In this document: positions 47,357 through 57,874 of the stretch, piece after piece
How positions within the stretch are numbered: position 1 is the stretch's first letter
Layout of the letters: every line of letters starts with the position of its first letter
Assembly: GCA_028283825.1 (NCBI GenBank)
Contig: JAPWJW010000003.1
Coordinates: 2,356,501-2,420,500, forward strand
From: Azospirillaceae bacterium
GTDB taxonomy: Bacteria > Pseudomonadota > Alphaproteobacteria > Azospirillales > Azospirillaceae
Reading direction: 5' to 3'
DNA: 64,000 nucleotides
Made by a program: the position numbers and the translations under genes
The notes under the pieces: generated by a model
What the model saw: only the letters and a program-made list of their open reading frames with translations
Database searches by the model: none
Told to the model about the DNA's origin: nothing

Positions 47357-48562
47357 TCAGGCGGCCCGGTCGCTGGTGGCCGCCGCTGTAGGGGGTGACG
47401 ATACCCCCGCCGCACGCATCAAGGCCAGGCACAGCAGCGATGCGGTCAGGCCGCAGGCGGCGGCGCTGGGCCAGCCCCAATGACCGGCGCAGGCCGCGAA
47501 CAGCGGCGGGCCGATCAGGGATCCGCTGGCGCCGAACTGGGTTAGCAGGCCGTTGGCCGCCGGCAGGCCCCGGTCGCTGCCGGCCACCGCTGGCAGCATG
47601 GCGAAGGCCAGGCCGGGATAGACACCGGACAGGGCGTTCAGGCCGATGACCACGCCGGCGGCGGTGGCCAGGTCCGGGCCGGGCGTGAACACCAGGAACA
47701 GCAGGGCGGCCGGCAGCACGATGCTGAGCGCCATCAGGGCGAATGAGGTGCTGCGCGCCAGGTCCCGCCCGTGGTTGCGGTGATTCCACCATCCCGCCAC
47801 CACGCTGCCCGCCACGGTGGCGAATGAGGCGATGCCGGTGACCAGGCCGGCGGTGTCCGCATTGGCGCCGGCCCGGTCCACCAGGAAGGTGGGTAGCATG
47901 CCCAGCAGCCCGACCTCGAACGTGGTGTAGCAGCCGAAGCCCACCGCCAGCGCCCAGGCCCGCCGCGTGGCGCCGGCCTTGCCGGCGGCCGTGTCGCGCA
48001 CGCGTGCCCCCACGCTGGCGGTCATGGGCCAGGACAGCGCCAGCGCGCCCGCCGCCGTCACCCCGCCCCCCAACAGGGCCACGCGCCAGGACCAGGCCGC
48101 CGCCGCCCAGCCGGACGCGATGGCGCCCAGGGCCAGGCCCACGGGCACGAAACTGCTCCACAACGCCAGTGCCACGCCGCGCTGGCGCGGACTTGCCACC
48201 TCCAGGATCAGCATGGGGGCGGCGATGACGGTGGCGAGGTAGCCCGCACTTTCCAGCACGCGCCAGGCGATCAGGTCGCCGGGGCCCCGCGCCAGGCTTT
48301 CGCCCACCCCGCCCACGGCCAGCAGGGCGGTGCCGGCCAGCAGCGCCGGGCGCCGGCCGACCCGCTGGATGATGCCGCCGGCGATGCGGCCGAACCCGGC
48401 CCCGCCGATCTCCAGCAGGGAGATCACCAGGGCCGCCACGGTCAGGCTGAGCGTCAGGTCGCGCGCGATCAGGGGGATCAGCGCCGACATCTTGCCCAAC
48501 TGGGCGGCGGCGATGACGCCGACGAAATAGAACCAGACGATCTTGAGCCAGCTTCTGTCCAT
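47357..48562 (-). CDS. MFS transporter
   Basis: 401 residues, twelve TM helices; loop 2-3 motif GRIAGGIIQRVGRRPALL fits MFS, and WSSFVPVGLALGAIASG is the usual helix-5 region. No family-specific substrate clue. Ends 24 nt before the HAD gene. Confidence 0.88.
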   Translation of the reverse strand: MDRSWLKIVWFYFVGVIAAAQLGKMSALIPLIARDLTLSLTVAALVISLLEIGGAGFGRIAGGIIQRVGRRPALLAGTALLAVGGVGESLARGPGDLIAWRVLESAGYLATVIAAPMLILEVASPRQRGVALALWSSFVPVGLALGAIASGWAAAAWSWRVALLGGGVTAAGALALSWPMTASVGARVRDTAAGKAGATRRAWALAVGFGCYTTFEVGLLGMLPTFLVDRAGANADTAGLVTGIASFATVAGSVVAGWWNHRNHGRDLARSTSFALMALSIVLPAALLFLVFTPGPDLATAAGVVIGLNALSGVYPGLAFAMLPAVAGSDRGLPAANGLLTQFGASGSLIGPPLFAACAGHWGWPSAAACGLTASLLCLALMRAAGVSSPPTAAATSDRAA

Positions 48563-48658
48563 GACGCCCTCGATACCGCGGAAGTGCGTCCCTTATGTGC
48601 CACGATGGCGGGCGGGGGGCCGCGCATAAGATATGCGTGGACAGGTGGGGCCGGCCCC

Positions 48659-49291
48659 CTAATCCCGGCGCAGCAGGAACACGCCTTGCTCGCCCGACCA
48701 GTTGGCGCGCCAGGTGGTGGCGTCGCTGGTCAACTGGTGGCCGGTATGGTCCAGGATGGCGCTGCGCTCCACCATGATGCCCAGATCGGCGCACAGGGCC
48801 GTGAAGTCGGCGATGGTGCAGAAGTGGATGTTGGGCGTTTCCCACCACTGGAAGCCCAGCCGGTCGGTCACCGGCATGCGGCCCGTCAGCAGCAGGGCCA
48901 GTCGCACCCGCCAATAGCCGAAATTGGGGAAGGAGACGATGACCCGCCGGCCGATGCGCAGCATCTCCAGCAGCACGCCGCGAGGGTCGCGGGTGGCCTG
49001 CAGGGTCTGCGACAGGATGACGAAGTCGAAGGCGTCGCTGGGATAATCCTTCAGGTCGATGTCGGCGTCACCCTGGATGACGGACAGGCCGCGCGACACG
49101 CAGGCGCGCACGCCGTCCATGCCCAGTTCCATGCCCCGGCCGTCCACGCCCTTCTCCCGGGTCAGCAGGTCCAGCAGGGCGCCGTCGCCGCAGCCGACGT
49201 CCAGCACGCGGGCGCCGGCGCCGACCATGTCGGCGATGCGGCGCAGATCGCCACGGATGTCGGTGCGGGGCGGGATGATGGTCGCGTCCAT
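48659..49291 (-). CDS. metW: Methionine biosynthesis protein MetW
   Basis: About 210 residues. Methyltransferase-like motif ARVLDVGCGDGALLDLL, then DAFDFVILSQTLQATRDP and FPNFGYWRVRLALLLTGRMPVT, the MetW signature. Acts with MetX in homoserine acetylation. ATG 49291 used; a GTG at 49300 would overlap the metX stop by 4 nt. Same operon as metX. Confidence 0.94.
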   Translation of the reverse strand: MDATIIPPRTDIRGDLRRIADMVGAGARVLDVGCGDGALLDLLTREKGVDGRGMELGMDGVRACVSRGLSVIQGDADIDLKDYPSDAFDFVILSQTLQATRDPRGVLLEMLRIGRRVIVSFPNFGYWRVRLALLLTGRMPVTDRLGFQWWETPNIHFCTIADFTALCADLGIMVERSAILDHTGHQLTSDATTWRANWSGEQGVFLLRRD

Positions 49292-49296
49292 GAGGG

Positions 49297-50490
<1,194 letters not shown>

Positions 50491-50620
50491 CTCGGGCGAT
50501 CCTGGAAACCAGCCCGAATGACTAGGAAGGCGGGGCAGCGTCGTCAACGTTTTCTTTGATTTTACGGGGGGCAGGCTCTAAGACTCAGACGTTTCAGGTC
50601 AGGAATTCGAAATACCCTCC

Positions 50621-51490
50621 ATGCCCCCCGCCAGCCCTTCGCTCGACGCCCTGCGCCGTGAAATCGATGAAATCGATGCGGCCATCCACGATTTGATCAT
50701 GCGGCGCGGCCGGGTGGTGGAGCGCATGGCCCATTCCAAGGCCGGCGCCAAGGTCTTCATCCGCCCGGGCCGTGAGGCCAGCATCCTGCGCCGCCTGATC
50801 GGCCGCCACCAGGGTGCCGTGCCGGTGGCCGCCATCGTGCGCATCTGGCGTGAAATGATCGCCGCCATGACCCTGATCCAGGGCCCGTTCGCGGTGGCGG
50901 TCTACGCCCCCGGCGACGACCGCGGCCTGTGGGACATCGCCCGCGACCATTACGGCACCGTCACCCCGCTGACCCCGGTGAACACCACCCAGGGCGTGCT
51001 GCGCGCCCTGGCGGACGGCAGCGCCACCGTCGGTGTCGTGCCCGTGCCGCAGGAGGAGGAGACCGACCCCTGGTGGCGTTTCCTCATCAGCGATGACACC
51101 AAGACGCCCAAGATCATCGGCCGCTTGCCCTTCACCGCCCGCCCCGGCGGCCAGCGTGAGGGCGGCGACGCCCTGATCCTGGGCGCCGTCCCGCTGGAGG
51201 CGACGGGCCAGGACCACACCCTGCTGGGCGTGGAACTGGCGCAGGACATGAGCCGCGGCCGCCTGAAGGACATGATGGAGGCCGCCAGCCTGCCCGTGGG
51301 CTGGTTCCGCATCTTCCACCAGCCGGGTGGTGGCGGGTCCGTCCACCTGATCGAGGTGGAGGATTACGTGGATGGCAACGACGCCCGCCTGGCCGCGCTG
51401 GCGGAGAAGCTGGGCGACGCCCTGGTGCGTGTCCTGCCCGTGGGCGCCTATGCCCTGCCCGTGTCGCTGGAGCCGTCGCGCAAGGCCTGA
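50621..51490 (+). CDS. Chorismate mutase fused to degenerate prephenate-dehydratase-like and ACT regions
   Basis: 289 residues. AroQ chorismate mutase at 5-90 (LDALRREIDEIDAAIHDLIMRRGRVVERM). Residues 92-190 resemble the first lobe of prephenate dehydratase (FAVAVYAPGDDRGLWDIARDHYG ... VGVVPVPQEEETDPWWRFL) but lack the catalytic TRF. A C-terminal ACT-like part (about 205-285, LLGVELAQDMSRGRLKDMMEAASLP) may sense an aromatic amino acid. Feeds hisC and tyrA downstream. The dehydratase function is probably lost; that is inference. Confidence 0.8.
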   Translation: MPPASPSLDALRREIDEIDAAIHDLIMRRGRVVERMAHSKAGAKVFIRPGREASILRRLIGRHQGAVPVAAIVRIWREMIAAMTLIQGPFAVAVYAPGDDRGLWDIARDHYGTVTPLTPVNTTQGVLRALADGSATVGVVPVPQEEETDPWWRFLISDDTKTPKIIGRLPFTARPGGQREGGDALILGAVPLEATGQDHTLLGVELAQDMSRGRLKDMMEAASLPVGWFRIFHQPGGGGSVHLIEVEDYVDGNDARLAALAEKLGDALVRVLPVGAYALPVSLEPSRKA

Positions 51491-51688
51491 CCGGAAGGGG
51501 CTCCCGAGTCGCGCAGGGCATGCGCCCCCGATTCGCATAAGGCTTTGATAAGACTCATAGCTATCCTTACCTGGAGGCGGGTTTCGAGTCGCACCCGCCG
51601 CCCACGCCCCTCCGCCACCAGCGGTAAAAAGGGGCCGGCCGCCCAAGAAGAAGACCCTTACGTCCTGCCAAGAAGGTTGCTTGCCGCC

Positions 51689-52789
51689 ATGTCCGCACCC
51701 GTCCCCAACCCCGGCATTCTCGACATCCATGCCTATGTGGGGGGGGAGGCGCATGCGCCGGGGGCCGCGCGGCTGATCCGCCTGGCCTCCAACGAGGGGG
51801 CCCTGGGCCCCAGCCCCAAGGCGGTGGCGGCCTACAAGGATGTCGCGGACCAGATCCACCGCTATCCCGACGGCGGCTCCACGGCGTTGCGCACCGGCCT
51901 GGCCCAGCGCTTCGGCCTGGACAGGGATCGCATCGTCTGCGGCAACGGCTCCGACGACGTGTTGCAGCTGCTGACCCGCGCCTACGCCGGCACCGGTGAT
52001 GAGGTGCTGCACAGCGTCCACGGCTTCGCCATATATCCCATCAGCGCGCGTTTCGCCGGCGCGACGCCGGTGGCGGCACCCGAGACCAACCTGAAGACCG
52101 ATGTGGATGCCATGCTGGCCCGCGTCACGCCGCGCACCCGCGTCGTCTTCATCGCCAACCCCAACAACCCCACCGGCAGCTACCTGAACGGGCAAGAGTT
52201 GCGGCGCCTGCACGCCGGCCTGCCGGAGAACGTGCTGCTGGTCATCGACGCCGCCTATGCCGAATACGTGGACGCGGCCGACTACACCGACGGCGCCGAC
52301 TTGGTCGATGAATTCAGCAACGTCGTCATGACCCGCACCTTCTCCAAGATCTTCGCGCTGGGCGGCATGCGCCTGGGCTGGGCATACTGCCCGGCGGCGG
52401 TGGCCGACGTGCTGAACCGCGTGCGTGGTCCCTTCAACGTGGCGTCCAGCGCCCAGGCCGCCGGCCTGGCGGCGCTGGAGGATACGGAGTTCCTGGAGAA
52501 CAGCCGCCGCCACAATGCCCAATGGCGGGAATGGTTCGTCGGCCGGGTGCGCGACCTCGGCCTGGTGGTCCACCCGTCCGTTGCCAACTTCGTGCTGATC
52601 TCCTTCGCGGAGCAGGCGGGCGACCGCGCCGACGCCGAGGGGGCCCGCCAGTTGCTGAAGTCGCGCGGCATCCTGGTGCGGCAGATGGGGTCCTACGGCC
52701 TGCCGCATTGCCTGCGCGTCACCATCGGGCTGGAGGATGAGATGCGGGCCGTGGTGGCGGGCCTGGCCGACTGGGTGGCCGGCAAATGA
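51689..52789 (+). CDS. hisC: Histidinol-phosphate/aromatic aminotransferase
   Basis: 366 residues, fold type I. LIRLASNEGALGPSPKAVAA, NPNNPTGSYL and the PLP Lys in TRTFSKIFALGGMRLGW are present. Its place between a chorismate mutase and tyrA suggests it handles aromatic keto acids as well as, or instead of, histidinol phosphate. AAGAAGG-type ribosome site. The stop overlaps the tyrA ATG by 4 nt. Confidence 0.9.
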   Translation: MSAPVPNPGILDIHAYVGGEAHAPGAARLIRLASNEGALGPSPKAVAAYKDVADQIHRYPDGGSTALRTGLAQRFGLDRDRIVCGNGSDDVLQLLTRAYAGTGDEVLHSVHGFAIYPISARFAGATPVAAPETNLKTDVDAMLARVTPRTRVVFIANPNNPTGSYLNGQELRRLHAGLPENVLLVIDAAYAEYVDAADYTDGADLVDEFSNVVMTRTFSKIFALGGMRLGWAYCPAAVADVLNRVRGPFNVASSAQAAGLAALEDTEFLENSRRHNAQWREWFVGRVRDLGLVVHPSVANFVLISFAEQAGDRADAEGARQLLKSRGILVRQMGSYGLPHCLRVTIGLEDEMRAVVAGLADWVAGK

Positions 52790-53673
52790 GCGCGCCGCTT
52801 TACAACCGCGTCTGCATCATTGGGCTGGGGCTCATCGGCTCCTCCCTGCTTCGCTGCCTGATGGACGACCGTTCGCTGGCGGTTGAGGTGGTGGCCAGCG
52901 ACCGGTCGGATACCGTCTGCGCCCGCGTGGCGGAACTGGGCATCGCCGACCGGGTGGAGAGCGACGCTGCCAAGGCGGTGGCCGGCGCCGACCTGGTGAT
53001 CCTGTGCACGCCCGTGGGCGCCTATGCCGACGTGGCGGCGCTGATCGGCCCGCATCTGGCGCCGGGCAGCACGCTCAGCGACGTCGGTTCCGTCAAGCAG
53101 GCGGTGGTGCGCGACGTCGGCCCCCATGTGCCGGACGGCGTGCATTTCGTCCCCGGCCATCCCCTGGCCGGCACCGAACACTCCGGCCCCGACGCCGGCT
53201 TCAAGGAACTGTTCCGTGGCCGCTGGCTGATCCTGACGCCGCCGCCCGGTACCGACACCGATGCCGTGGACCGGCTGGGCCAACTGTGGGCCGCCTGCGG
53301 TTCACAGATCGAGGTCATGGACGCCAGCCACCATGACCAGGTTCTGGCCATCACCAGCCATCTGCCGCACCTGATCGCCTACACCATCGTCGGCACCGCC
53401 ACCGACCTGGAAGAGACGACGAAGTCCGAGGTCATCCGTTTCTCCGCCTCGGGTTTCCGCGACTTCACCCGCATCGCGGCGTCCGATCCCGTCATGTGGC
53501 GCGACATCTTCCTGAACAACCGCGAGGCGGTGCTGGAGATGATCCAGCGCTTCACCGAGGACCTGACCGCCCTGCAACGCGCCATCCGTTGGGGCGAGGG
53601 CGACAAGCTGTTGGAGCTGTTCACCCGCACCCGCGCCATCCGCCGCTCCATCATCGACGCCAAGCAGGCTTGA
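52786..53673 (+). CDS. tyrA: Prephenate/arogenate dehydrogenase
   Basis: 295 residues. NAD-binding IIGLGLIGSSLLR, SDVGSVKQAVV, PGHPLAGTEHSG and a helical C-terminal domain. Oxidative decarboxylation of prephenate (or arogenate) toward tyrosine. Overlaps hisC by ATGA. Copy 12 begins 10 nt after the stop. Confidence 0.94.
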   Translation: MSAPLYNRVCIIGLGLIGSSLLRCLMDDRSLAVEVVASDRSDTVCARVAELGIADRVESDAAKAVAGADLVILCTPVGAYADVAALIGPHLAPGSTLSDVGSVKQAVVRDVGPHVPDGVHFVPGHPLAGTEHSGPDAGFKELFRGRWLILTPPPGTDTDAVDRLGQLWAACGSQIEVMDASHHDQVLAITSHLPHLIAYTIVGTATDLEETTKSEVIRFSASGFRDFTRIAASDPVMWRDIFLNNREAVLEMIQRFTEDLTALQRAIRWGEGDKLLELFTRTRAIRRSIIDAKQA

Positions 53674-53682
53674 TCTAAGCTG

Positions 53683-53785
53683 TTCCCTCAGGCGGCGGGC
53701 GGCCCCATCCGGGGCCTTTCCTTATCCTCGATTTCCAGTCCGCCTTCGGCTCCCCGTAAATCTCCGGCGGACGCAGTCGCGTCCT
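53683..53785 (-). repeat. Multi-stem intergenic repeat, copy 12
   Basis: Reverse orientation after tyrA. Stem 2 GGACGCG/TGCGTCC, stem 3 GATTTAC/GGAAATC (one mismatch), stem 4 GGCCCC-ggat-GGGGCC. Faces copy 13. Confidence 0.85.
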
Positions 53786-53824
53786 TGGGAAAGTTCGGAC
53801 ATCGGATGGGGCAGGGCGTTATTC

Positions 53825-53967
53825 CAACGGCACGAGAGTGACTCGTGCCGTTGCAGGCTGCGACCGCAGCCGCCGGAGCTTTCTGGGGAGCCGAAGGCGG
53901 ACTGGAAAGCGAGGAAGCCCAAGCCGGCGGATGCCGGCGCCCGGCGCTTGAGGGGGCCTTTGAACTA
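53825..53967 (+). repeat. Multi-stem intergenic repeat, copy 13, interrupted by IS630
   Basis: Stem 1 CAACGGCACGAG/CTCGTGCCGTTG perfect, stem 2 GCTGCG/CGCAGC, stem 3 GCTTTCT/GGAAAGC (one mismatch), stem 4 GCCGGC-ggat-GCCGGC, tail, then the left arm of stem 5 GGCCTTTGAAC and TA. The right arm GTTCAAAGGCC resumes at 55024 after the IS. Confidence 0.92.
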
Positions 53968-54061
53968 GAGCATTTTGAAATAAGGCTGAATCGGTAAGGG
54001 GGATTCCCATTTATTTGGGCCTCTGATTCACTGCGTCTGTCTTGAGATGGAGGCAGTGGCG

Positions 54062-54466
54062 ATGGGTCGTCCGTATTCAATGGATCTTCGTGAACGGGTA
54101 GTGGCCGCAGTTCAGGGGGGCCTGTCGCGGCGTCAGGCGGCGGCTCGGTTCGGTGTGAGCGACAGCGCGGCGATCAGGTGGATGAAGCGCCTGAACGAGA
54201 CGGGTGACGTCGCCCCTGGTCAGATGGGCGGTCACAAGCCCAAGAAGATATCCGGTGACCATCACACCTGGCTTGTTGCGCGCTGCCAGGAGCGGCCCTT
54301 CACCCTGGCCGTCCTGATCGCGGAACTGGGGGAACGCGGCCTGAAGGTCGACTACCGTTCGGTCTGGGAGTTCGTCCGTGGCCAGGGGCTGACTTATAAA
54401 AAAAGACGCTGGTCGCCAGCGAGCAGGACCGCCCCGACGTTGCCCACCGACGAGCGCAATGGGTGA
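54062..54466 (+). CDS. IS630 transposase, N-terminal ORF A
   Basis: About 134 residues. Winged-helix DNA-binding part (MDLRERVVAAVQGGLSRRQAAARFGVSDSAAIRWMKRL). At 54398-54404 the codons read AAA AAA A then G; a -1 slip on this run changes frame to KTLVASEQDRPDVA and enters ORF B. Without the slip it ends at 54466. GGAGG upstream of the ATG at 54062. Confidence 0.85.
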   Translation: MGRPYSMDLRERVVAAVQGGLSRRQAAARFGVSDSAAIRWMKRLNETGDVAPGQMGGHKPKKISGDHHTWLVARCQERPFTLAVLIAELGERGLKVDYRSVWEFVRGQGLTYKKRRWSPASRTAPTLPTDERNG

Positions 54467-55005
54467 AGCACCGGGCGTCGGTCGATCCGTCCCGCCTGGT
54501 GTTCATCGACGAAACCTGGACCAAAACCAACATGGCGCCACTCCGAGGATGGGGGCCGCGCAGTGAGCGCCTTGTCGGCAAGGCGCCCTTTGGCCATTGG
54601 AACACCATGACCTTCCTGGCCGCCCTGCGCCATGACCGCATCGAGGCTCCTTGGCTCTTGAACAAGCCCGTCAACGGCCAGCGCTTCCAGGTCTATGTCG
54701 AGGAGGTTCTCGCTCCGACCTTGAGCAAGGGCGATGTCGTCATCATGGACAACCTTCCCTCCCACAAGGCCAAGCCCGTTCGCAAGGCCATCCGCGACGC
54801 CGGCGCTAAGTTAATCTTCTTACCAAAATACTCCCCGGACATGAACCCCATCGAGAAGTTCTTCTCCAAGCTCAAGCATTCTTTGCGTGAGGCCCAGCCA
54901 CGATCTATCGAGGCCCTCTGCAAGAGCATCGTAAAGACCATGGATACTGTTACGCCAGCGGAATGCTCAAACTACTTCAAAAGTTGCGGGTATGGACCAA
55001 CCTAA
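54463..55005 (+). CDS. IS630 transposase, catalytic ORF B
   Basis: 180 residues if read alone; normally made as the A-B fusion. DDE residues are in FIDETW, IMDNLPSHK and MNPIEKFFSKLK. The first codon of this frame is a GTG overlapping the ORF A stop, so the frameshift, not the GTG, is the likely route. Confidence 0.87.
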   Translation: MKHRASVDPSRLVFIDETWTKTNMAPLRGWGPRSERLVGKAPFGHWNTMTFLAALRHDRIEAPWLLNKPVNGQRFQVYVEEVLAPTLSKGDVVIMDNLPSHKAKPVRKAIRDAGAKLIFLPKYSPDMNPIEKFFSKLKHSLREAQPRSIEALCKSIVKTMDTVTPAECSNYFKSCGYGPT

Positions 55006-55041
55006 AATCATAATGCTCTAATAAGTTCAAAGGCCGCGCAA

Positions 55042-56133
55042 TCAGTGCCAATCGACGGTGGGGTAGTGCCATACCGTGAAGGGGCCGACCTGCAGCTTGT
55101 GGTTCTGCAGGGTGATGGGCAGGTGCACGGCCGGCGGGCCGCCGTTGGCGTTGGGCTTGGACAGCATGGCCATGCCGGCGCGGACCATCGCCGCCTGGTT
55201 GCTGTTTTCCATCAGGCTTTCCAGGCCGGATGCCTCGACCGCGCCCGACCCCTGGGGTTGCAGGCTGGTGTCCAGCGCCAGGGTGGCGTTGGCCGCCAGG
55301 CTGAGGTCGCCCCAATCCAGCTTCAGGCTGTCCAGTTCCACGGTGCCGCCCTCCTTGGACCAGGGGCTTACCGCCTCGGCCGTGGGGGTGGTCGGCAGGG
55401 GGCCCTGCACCCGTGCCGAGACGACCAGGCGCCGGATGGTGGTGCCCAGGTTGCGCACCGGCGGCACGGTCAGGCCGGACACGTCCAGGTGCAGGGTCAG
55501 GCCGGTGCCGGTGTGGTCGGCGGGCGGCACGGCTGGCCGGATCAGTTCCAGGGAGAAGCTGTCCACCGGATAGCTGCCGGCTGGAATCACGCTGGCCGGG
55601 GTGGGCGCTGGCGCCGGGGGCGGCGCGTTGGGATCGGTCGCCGCCTCTGTGGTAGGTGCGGGTGTGGGCGTCGGCGTCACCACCACCGTGGCATGGTCCA
55701 GGTCCACCTTCACCGACCGTGGCACGCCCGTCGCCAGATCCAAGGCCACCCGGCCGCCGGCGACGACGGCACCGACATCCAGCGCCGGGCGGGCGCCTTC
55801 GGCCGGCAGGGCGGCGTGGCCGCCCTTGGCCAGGGTCAGCGCGATATCGTCCAGACGCCAGATGGGGGCGGAGGCCTTGACCGTCTCGGCCGACCAGCTG
55901 AGACCGCCCGGCTTTTCCACCGTCACCTGGTCGGCGGTGATGGTGATGCCCAGGGGAAAGCCGCCCAGTGACGGCGGCTGATAGCTGACGGTGGCGCCGG
56001 CACCCCGCGCGGCCGCGGCATTCTTCTCCAGCAGGACCAGCAGCCGGCCGGCCATCTGGTGCCACCAGACGGCGTATCCCGTGACCAGGACCAGAACCAG
56101 GAAAAGCACGACGGTGACGGGGCGGATGCGCAT
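55042..56133 (-). CDS. DUF2125 family protein
   Basis: 363 residues. N-terminal TM anchor (RPVTVVLFLVLVLVTGYAVWW), beta-rich body, and a Pro/Thr/Ala linker (PTPTPAPTTEAATDPNAPPP) about one third along. C-terminus QVGPFTVWHYPTVDW. Probably periplasmic and inner-membrane anchored; function unknown. ATG 56133 chosen. The IS and the rest of repeat copy 13 lie at its 3' side. Confidence 0.8.
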   Translation of the reverse strand: MRIRPVTVVLFLVLVLVTGYAVWWHQMAGRLLVLLEKNAAAARGAGATVSYQPPSLGGFPLGITITADQVTVEKPGGLSWSAETVKASAPIWRLDDIALTLAKGGHAALPAEGARPALDVGAVVAGGRVALDLATGVPRSVKVDLDHATVVVTPTPTPAPTTEAATDPNAPPPAPAPTPASVIPAGSYPVDSFSLELIRPAVPPADHTGTGLTLHLDVSGLTVPPVRNLGTTIRRLVVSARVQGPLPTTPTAEAVSPWSKEGGTVELDSLKLDWGDLSLAANATLALDTSLQPQGSGAVEASGLESLMENSNQAAMVRAGMAMLSKPNANGGPPAVHLPITLQNHKLQVGPFTVWHYPTVDWH

Positions 56134-56389
56134 AGAGGGGTCCTGGAAGGGGGCCGGCGACAGGCGGTTTCGGGTTTTGATCAGGCCATGGCCGCAACGG
56201 CTTGGCAAGGTCGGCTCCCGGGGGCGGACTTCAGTCTTAGACCGGGATTGGGACATATACGGGGCAAGCAGGCGTTCCTGGCATCATTGCGGCCGTGCGT
56301 GCGTCAGGGCCGGACGCCATCTGGCGATTGACGGCGGGCGCGCGGGGCGCCAGGGTCGATGTCCCGCCGTCCACTGTCCGCGTGTCGCC

Positions 56390-56971
56390 TTGCCTACCCC
56401 CGTTTCCCGCATCGCCGATCCCTACCGCGCCATCGGCGTCGCCGACGATACCGACGTCTGGGTGTTCGGTTACGGCTCCCTGATGTGGAACCCGGGTTTC
56501 GCGCATGTGGAAAGCCGCCAGGCCACCGTGCGTGGCTGGCACCGGGGCTTCAGCGTCTATTCCGTCCGCCATCGTGGCACCCGCGCCTGCCCGGGCGCCG
56601 TGCTGGGCCTGGATCGCGGTGGCGCCTGCCGGGGCCTGGCCTACCGCGTGGCGGCCGACGCCGCACCGGCCGTGCTGGATTATCTGTGGGAGCGGGAGAT
56701 GCAGAACGCGGTCTATGAGCCGCGCCTTCTGGCGGCCACGCTGGATGACGGCCGCCGCGTCGCCACCGTGGCCTTCACCGTGGTGCGCGGGCATGAGCAA
56801 TACTGCGGCCGCCTGCCCCCCGACGACCTGGCCGGCCTGATCCGCCAGGGCGTGGGCGAGAGCGGGCCCAACATCGACTATCTGGTCAACACCGTCCGGC
56901 ACCTGCAGGAACTGGGCATCCGCGACCGCAAGCTGGAAGGGCTGGTGGAGCGGGTCAGGTCGGCGTCGTGA
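56390..56971 (+). CDS. ChaC-like gamma-glutamylcyclotransferase
   Basis: About 193 residues. VFGYGSLMWNPGF is the ChaC signature and the catalytic Glu lies in YLWEREM. Degrades glutathione to 5-oxoproline and Cys-Gly in this family. No ATG precedes the motif in frame, so the TTG at 56390 is the best start, without a clear ribosome site. Its 3' end overlaps the LysR gene by 17 bp, tail to tail. Confidence 0.82.
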   Translation: MPTPVSRIADPYRAIGVADDTDVWVFGYGSLMWNPGFAHVESRQATVRGWHRGFSVYSVRHRGTRACPGAVLGLDRGGACRGLAYRVAADAAPAVLDYLWEREMQNAVYEPRLLAATLDDGRRVATVAFTVVRGHEQYCGRLPPDDLAGLIRQGVGESGPNIDYLVNTVRHLQELGIRDRKLEGLVERVRSAS

Positions 56972-57860
56972 CACCCCCGTCGCCGTCGCCCTTGCCGGCG
57001 AGCAACCGGCCCAGTTCGACTGCGGCGTTGTCGGTGGTCCGGGCGTCCTGGCGCACGCGCAGGCCCAGGTAGACGGACCGGACGGCGCCGCTCACCAACT
57101 TGAGCGGCCGCAGGGTGCCGTCCTCCACCTCCCGCCGGATATGGTCGGACGGCAGCCAACCATAGCAGAGGCCGTGGCGCACCGCGTCGATCGCCGATTC
57201 CACCGTGTTCATCCGCCAGACCCGCCCGGGGGGTGGCACCTCTTCCCCCAGCGGTTCCATGCCGCGGATTTCGACGCGGGGATGACGGGCCAGCAGGGCG
57301 GCACCCAAGGGCTGGCCAGTGGTGTTGAGCGCATGGTCCGCATGGGCCACCGCGATCAGGCGCACGTCGGCGACCGGGTCGATGTCGCGCATCCCCGGGG
57401 GGGCGATCAGCACCGCCACGTCGTAATCCTCCGCCGGCACGTCCCGCACCGTCAGGCGGACGGTTTCGGCCAGGTGGATTTCGGTGTCCGGGCACAGGTC
57501 CGCGAAGGAACGCAGCGCCCGGAACAGGCGGGCCTTGGGGAACAGCGTGTCGACCAGCAGGCGGATGCTTTCCGTGGCGCCGCCGGCGATGCCGCGCCCG
57601 CGCCGCTCGATCCGCGCCAGATCGTCGATCAGCGGCGTGGCCTCCGCCAGCAGGGCGGCGCCCGCCTCCGTCAGCGCGGCGCGCCGGCCGTGCAGCGCCA
57701 GCAGATCCACCCCCATCGCGTCCTGAAGGCGTGCGATGGCGTAGCTGACCGATGACTGGCTGCGGTTCAGCTTCGCCGCCGCCGCGGCATAGCCCCCTTC
57801 CTCGACGACGGCCCGCAGCACGGCCCATTGCTCAATGGTTGATCGCGGCAAGGTGGTCAT
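56955..57860 (-). CDS. LysR-family transcriptional regulator
   Basis: 301 residues. HTH at about 10-65 (WAVLRAVVEEGGYAAAAAKLNRSQSSVSYAIARLQ), then the ligand domain. Divergent from a phenolic acid decarboxylase gene with a perfect palindrome between them, so it is the likely activator of that enzyme, perhaps sensing hydroxycinnamates. Confidence 0.88.
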   Translation of the reverse strand: MTTLPRSTIEQWAVLRAVVEEGGYAAAAAKLNRSQSSVSYAIARLQDAMGVDLLALHGRRAALTEAGAALLAEATPLIDDLARIERRGRGIAGGATESIRLLVDTLFPKARLFRALRSFADLCPDTEIHLAETVRLTVRDVPAEDYDVAVLIAPPGMRDIDPVADVRLIAVAHADHALNTTGQPLGAALLARHPRVEIRGMEPLGEEVPPPGRVWRMNTVESAIDAVRHGLCYGWLPSDHIRREVEDGTLRPLKLVSGAVRSVYLGLRVRQDARTTDNAAVELGRLLAGKGDGDGGVTTPT

Positions 57861-57874
57861 GAGCTTTCCAGAAC

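Larger units (their letters stand above)
53968..55018 (+). mobile_element. IS630-family insertion sequence
   Basis: 1051 bp bounded by imperfect inverted repeats GAGCATTTTGAAATAAGG / GAGCATTATGATTTTAGG and a duplicated TA (53966-53967 and 55019-55020). Encodes the transposase in two frames joined by a -1 shift on an A7 run. The target TA lies in the loop of stem 5 of repeat copy 13. Only one copy is seen in this window. Confidence 0.9.

Noticed and set aside
50491-50620. SAM-II riboswitch upstream of metX
   Set aside because: Searched for because alphaproteobacterial metX often has one, but the conserved pseudoknot sequence is not seen on the minus strand here.
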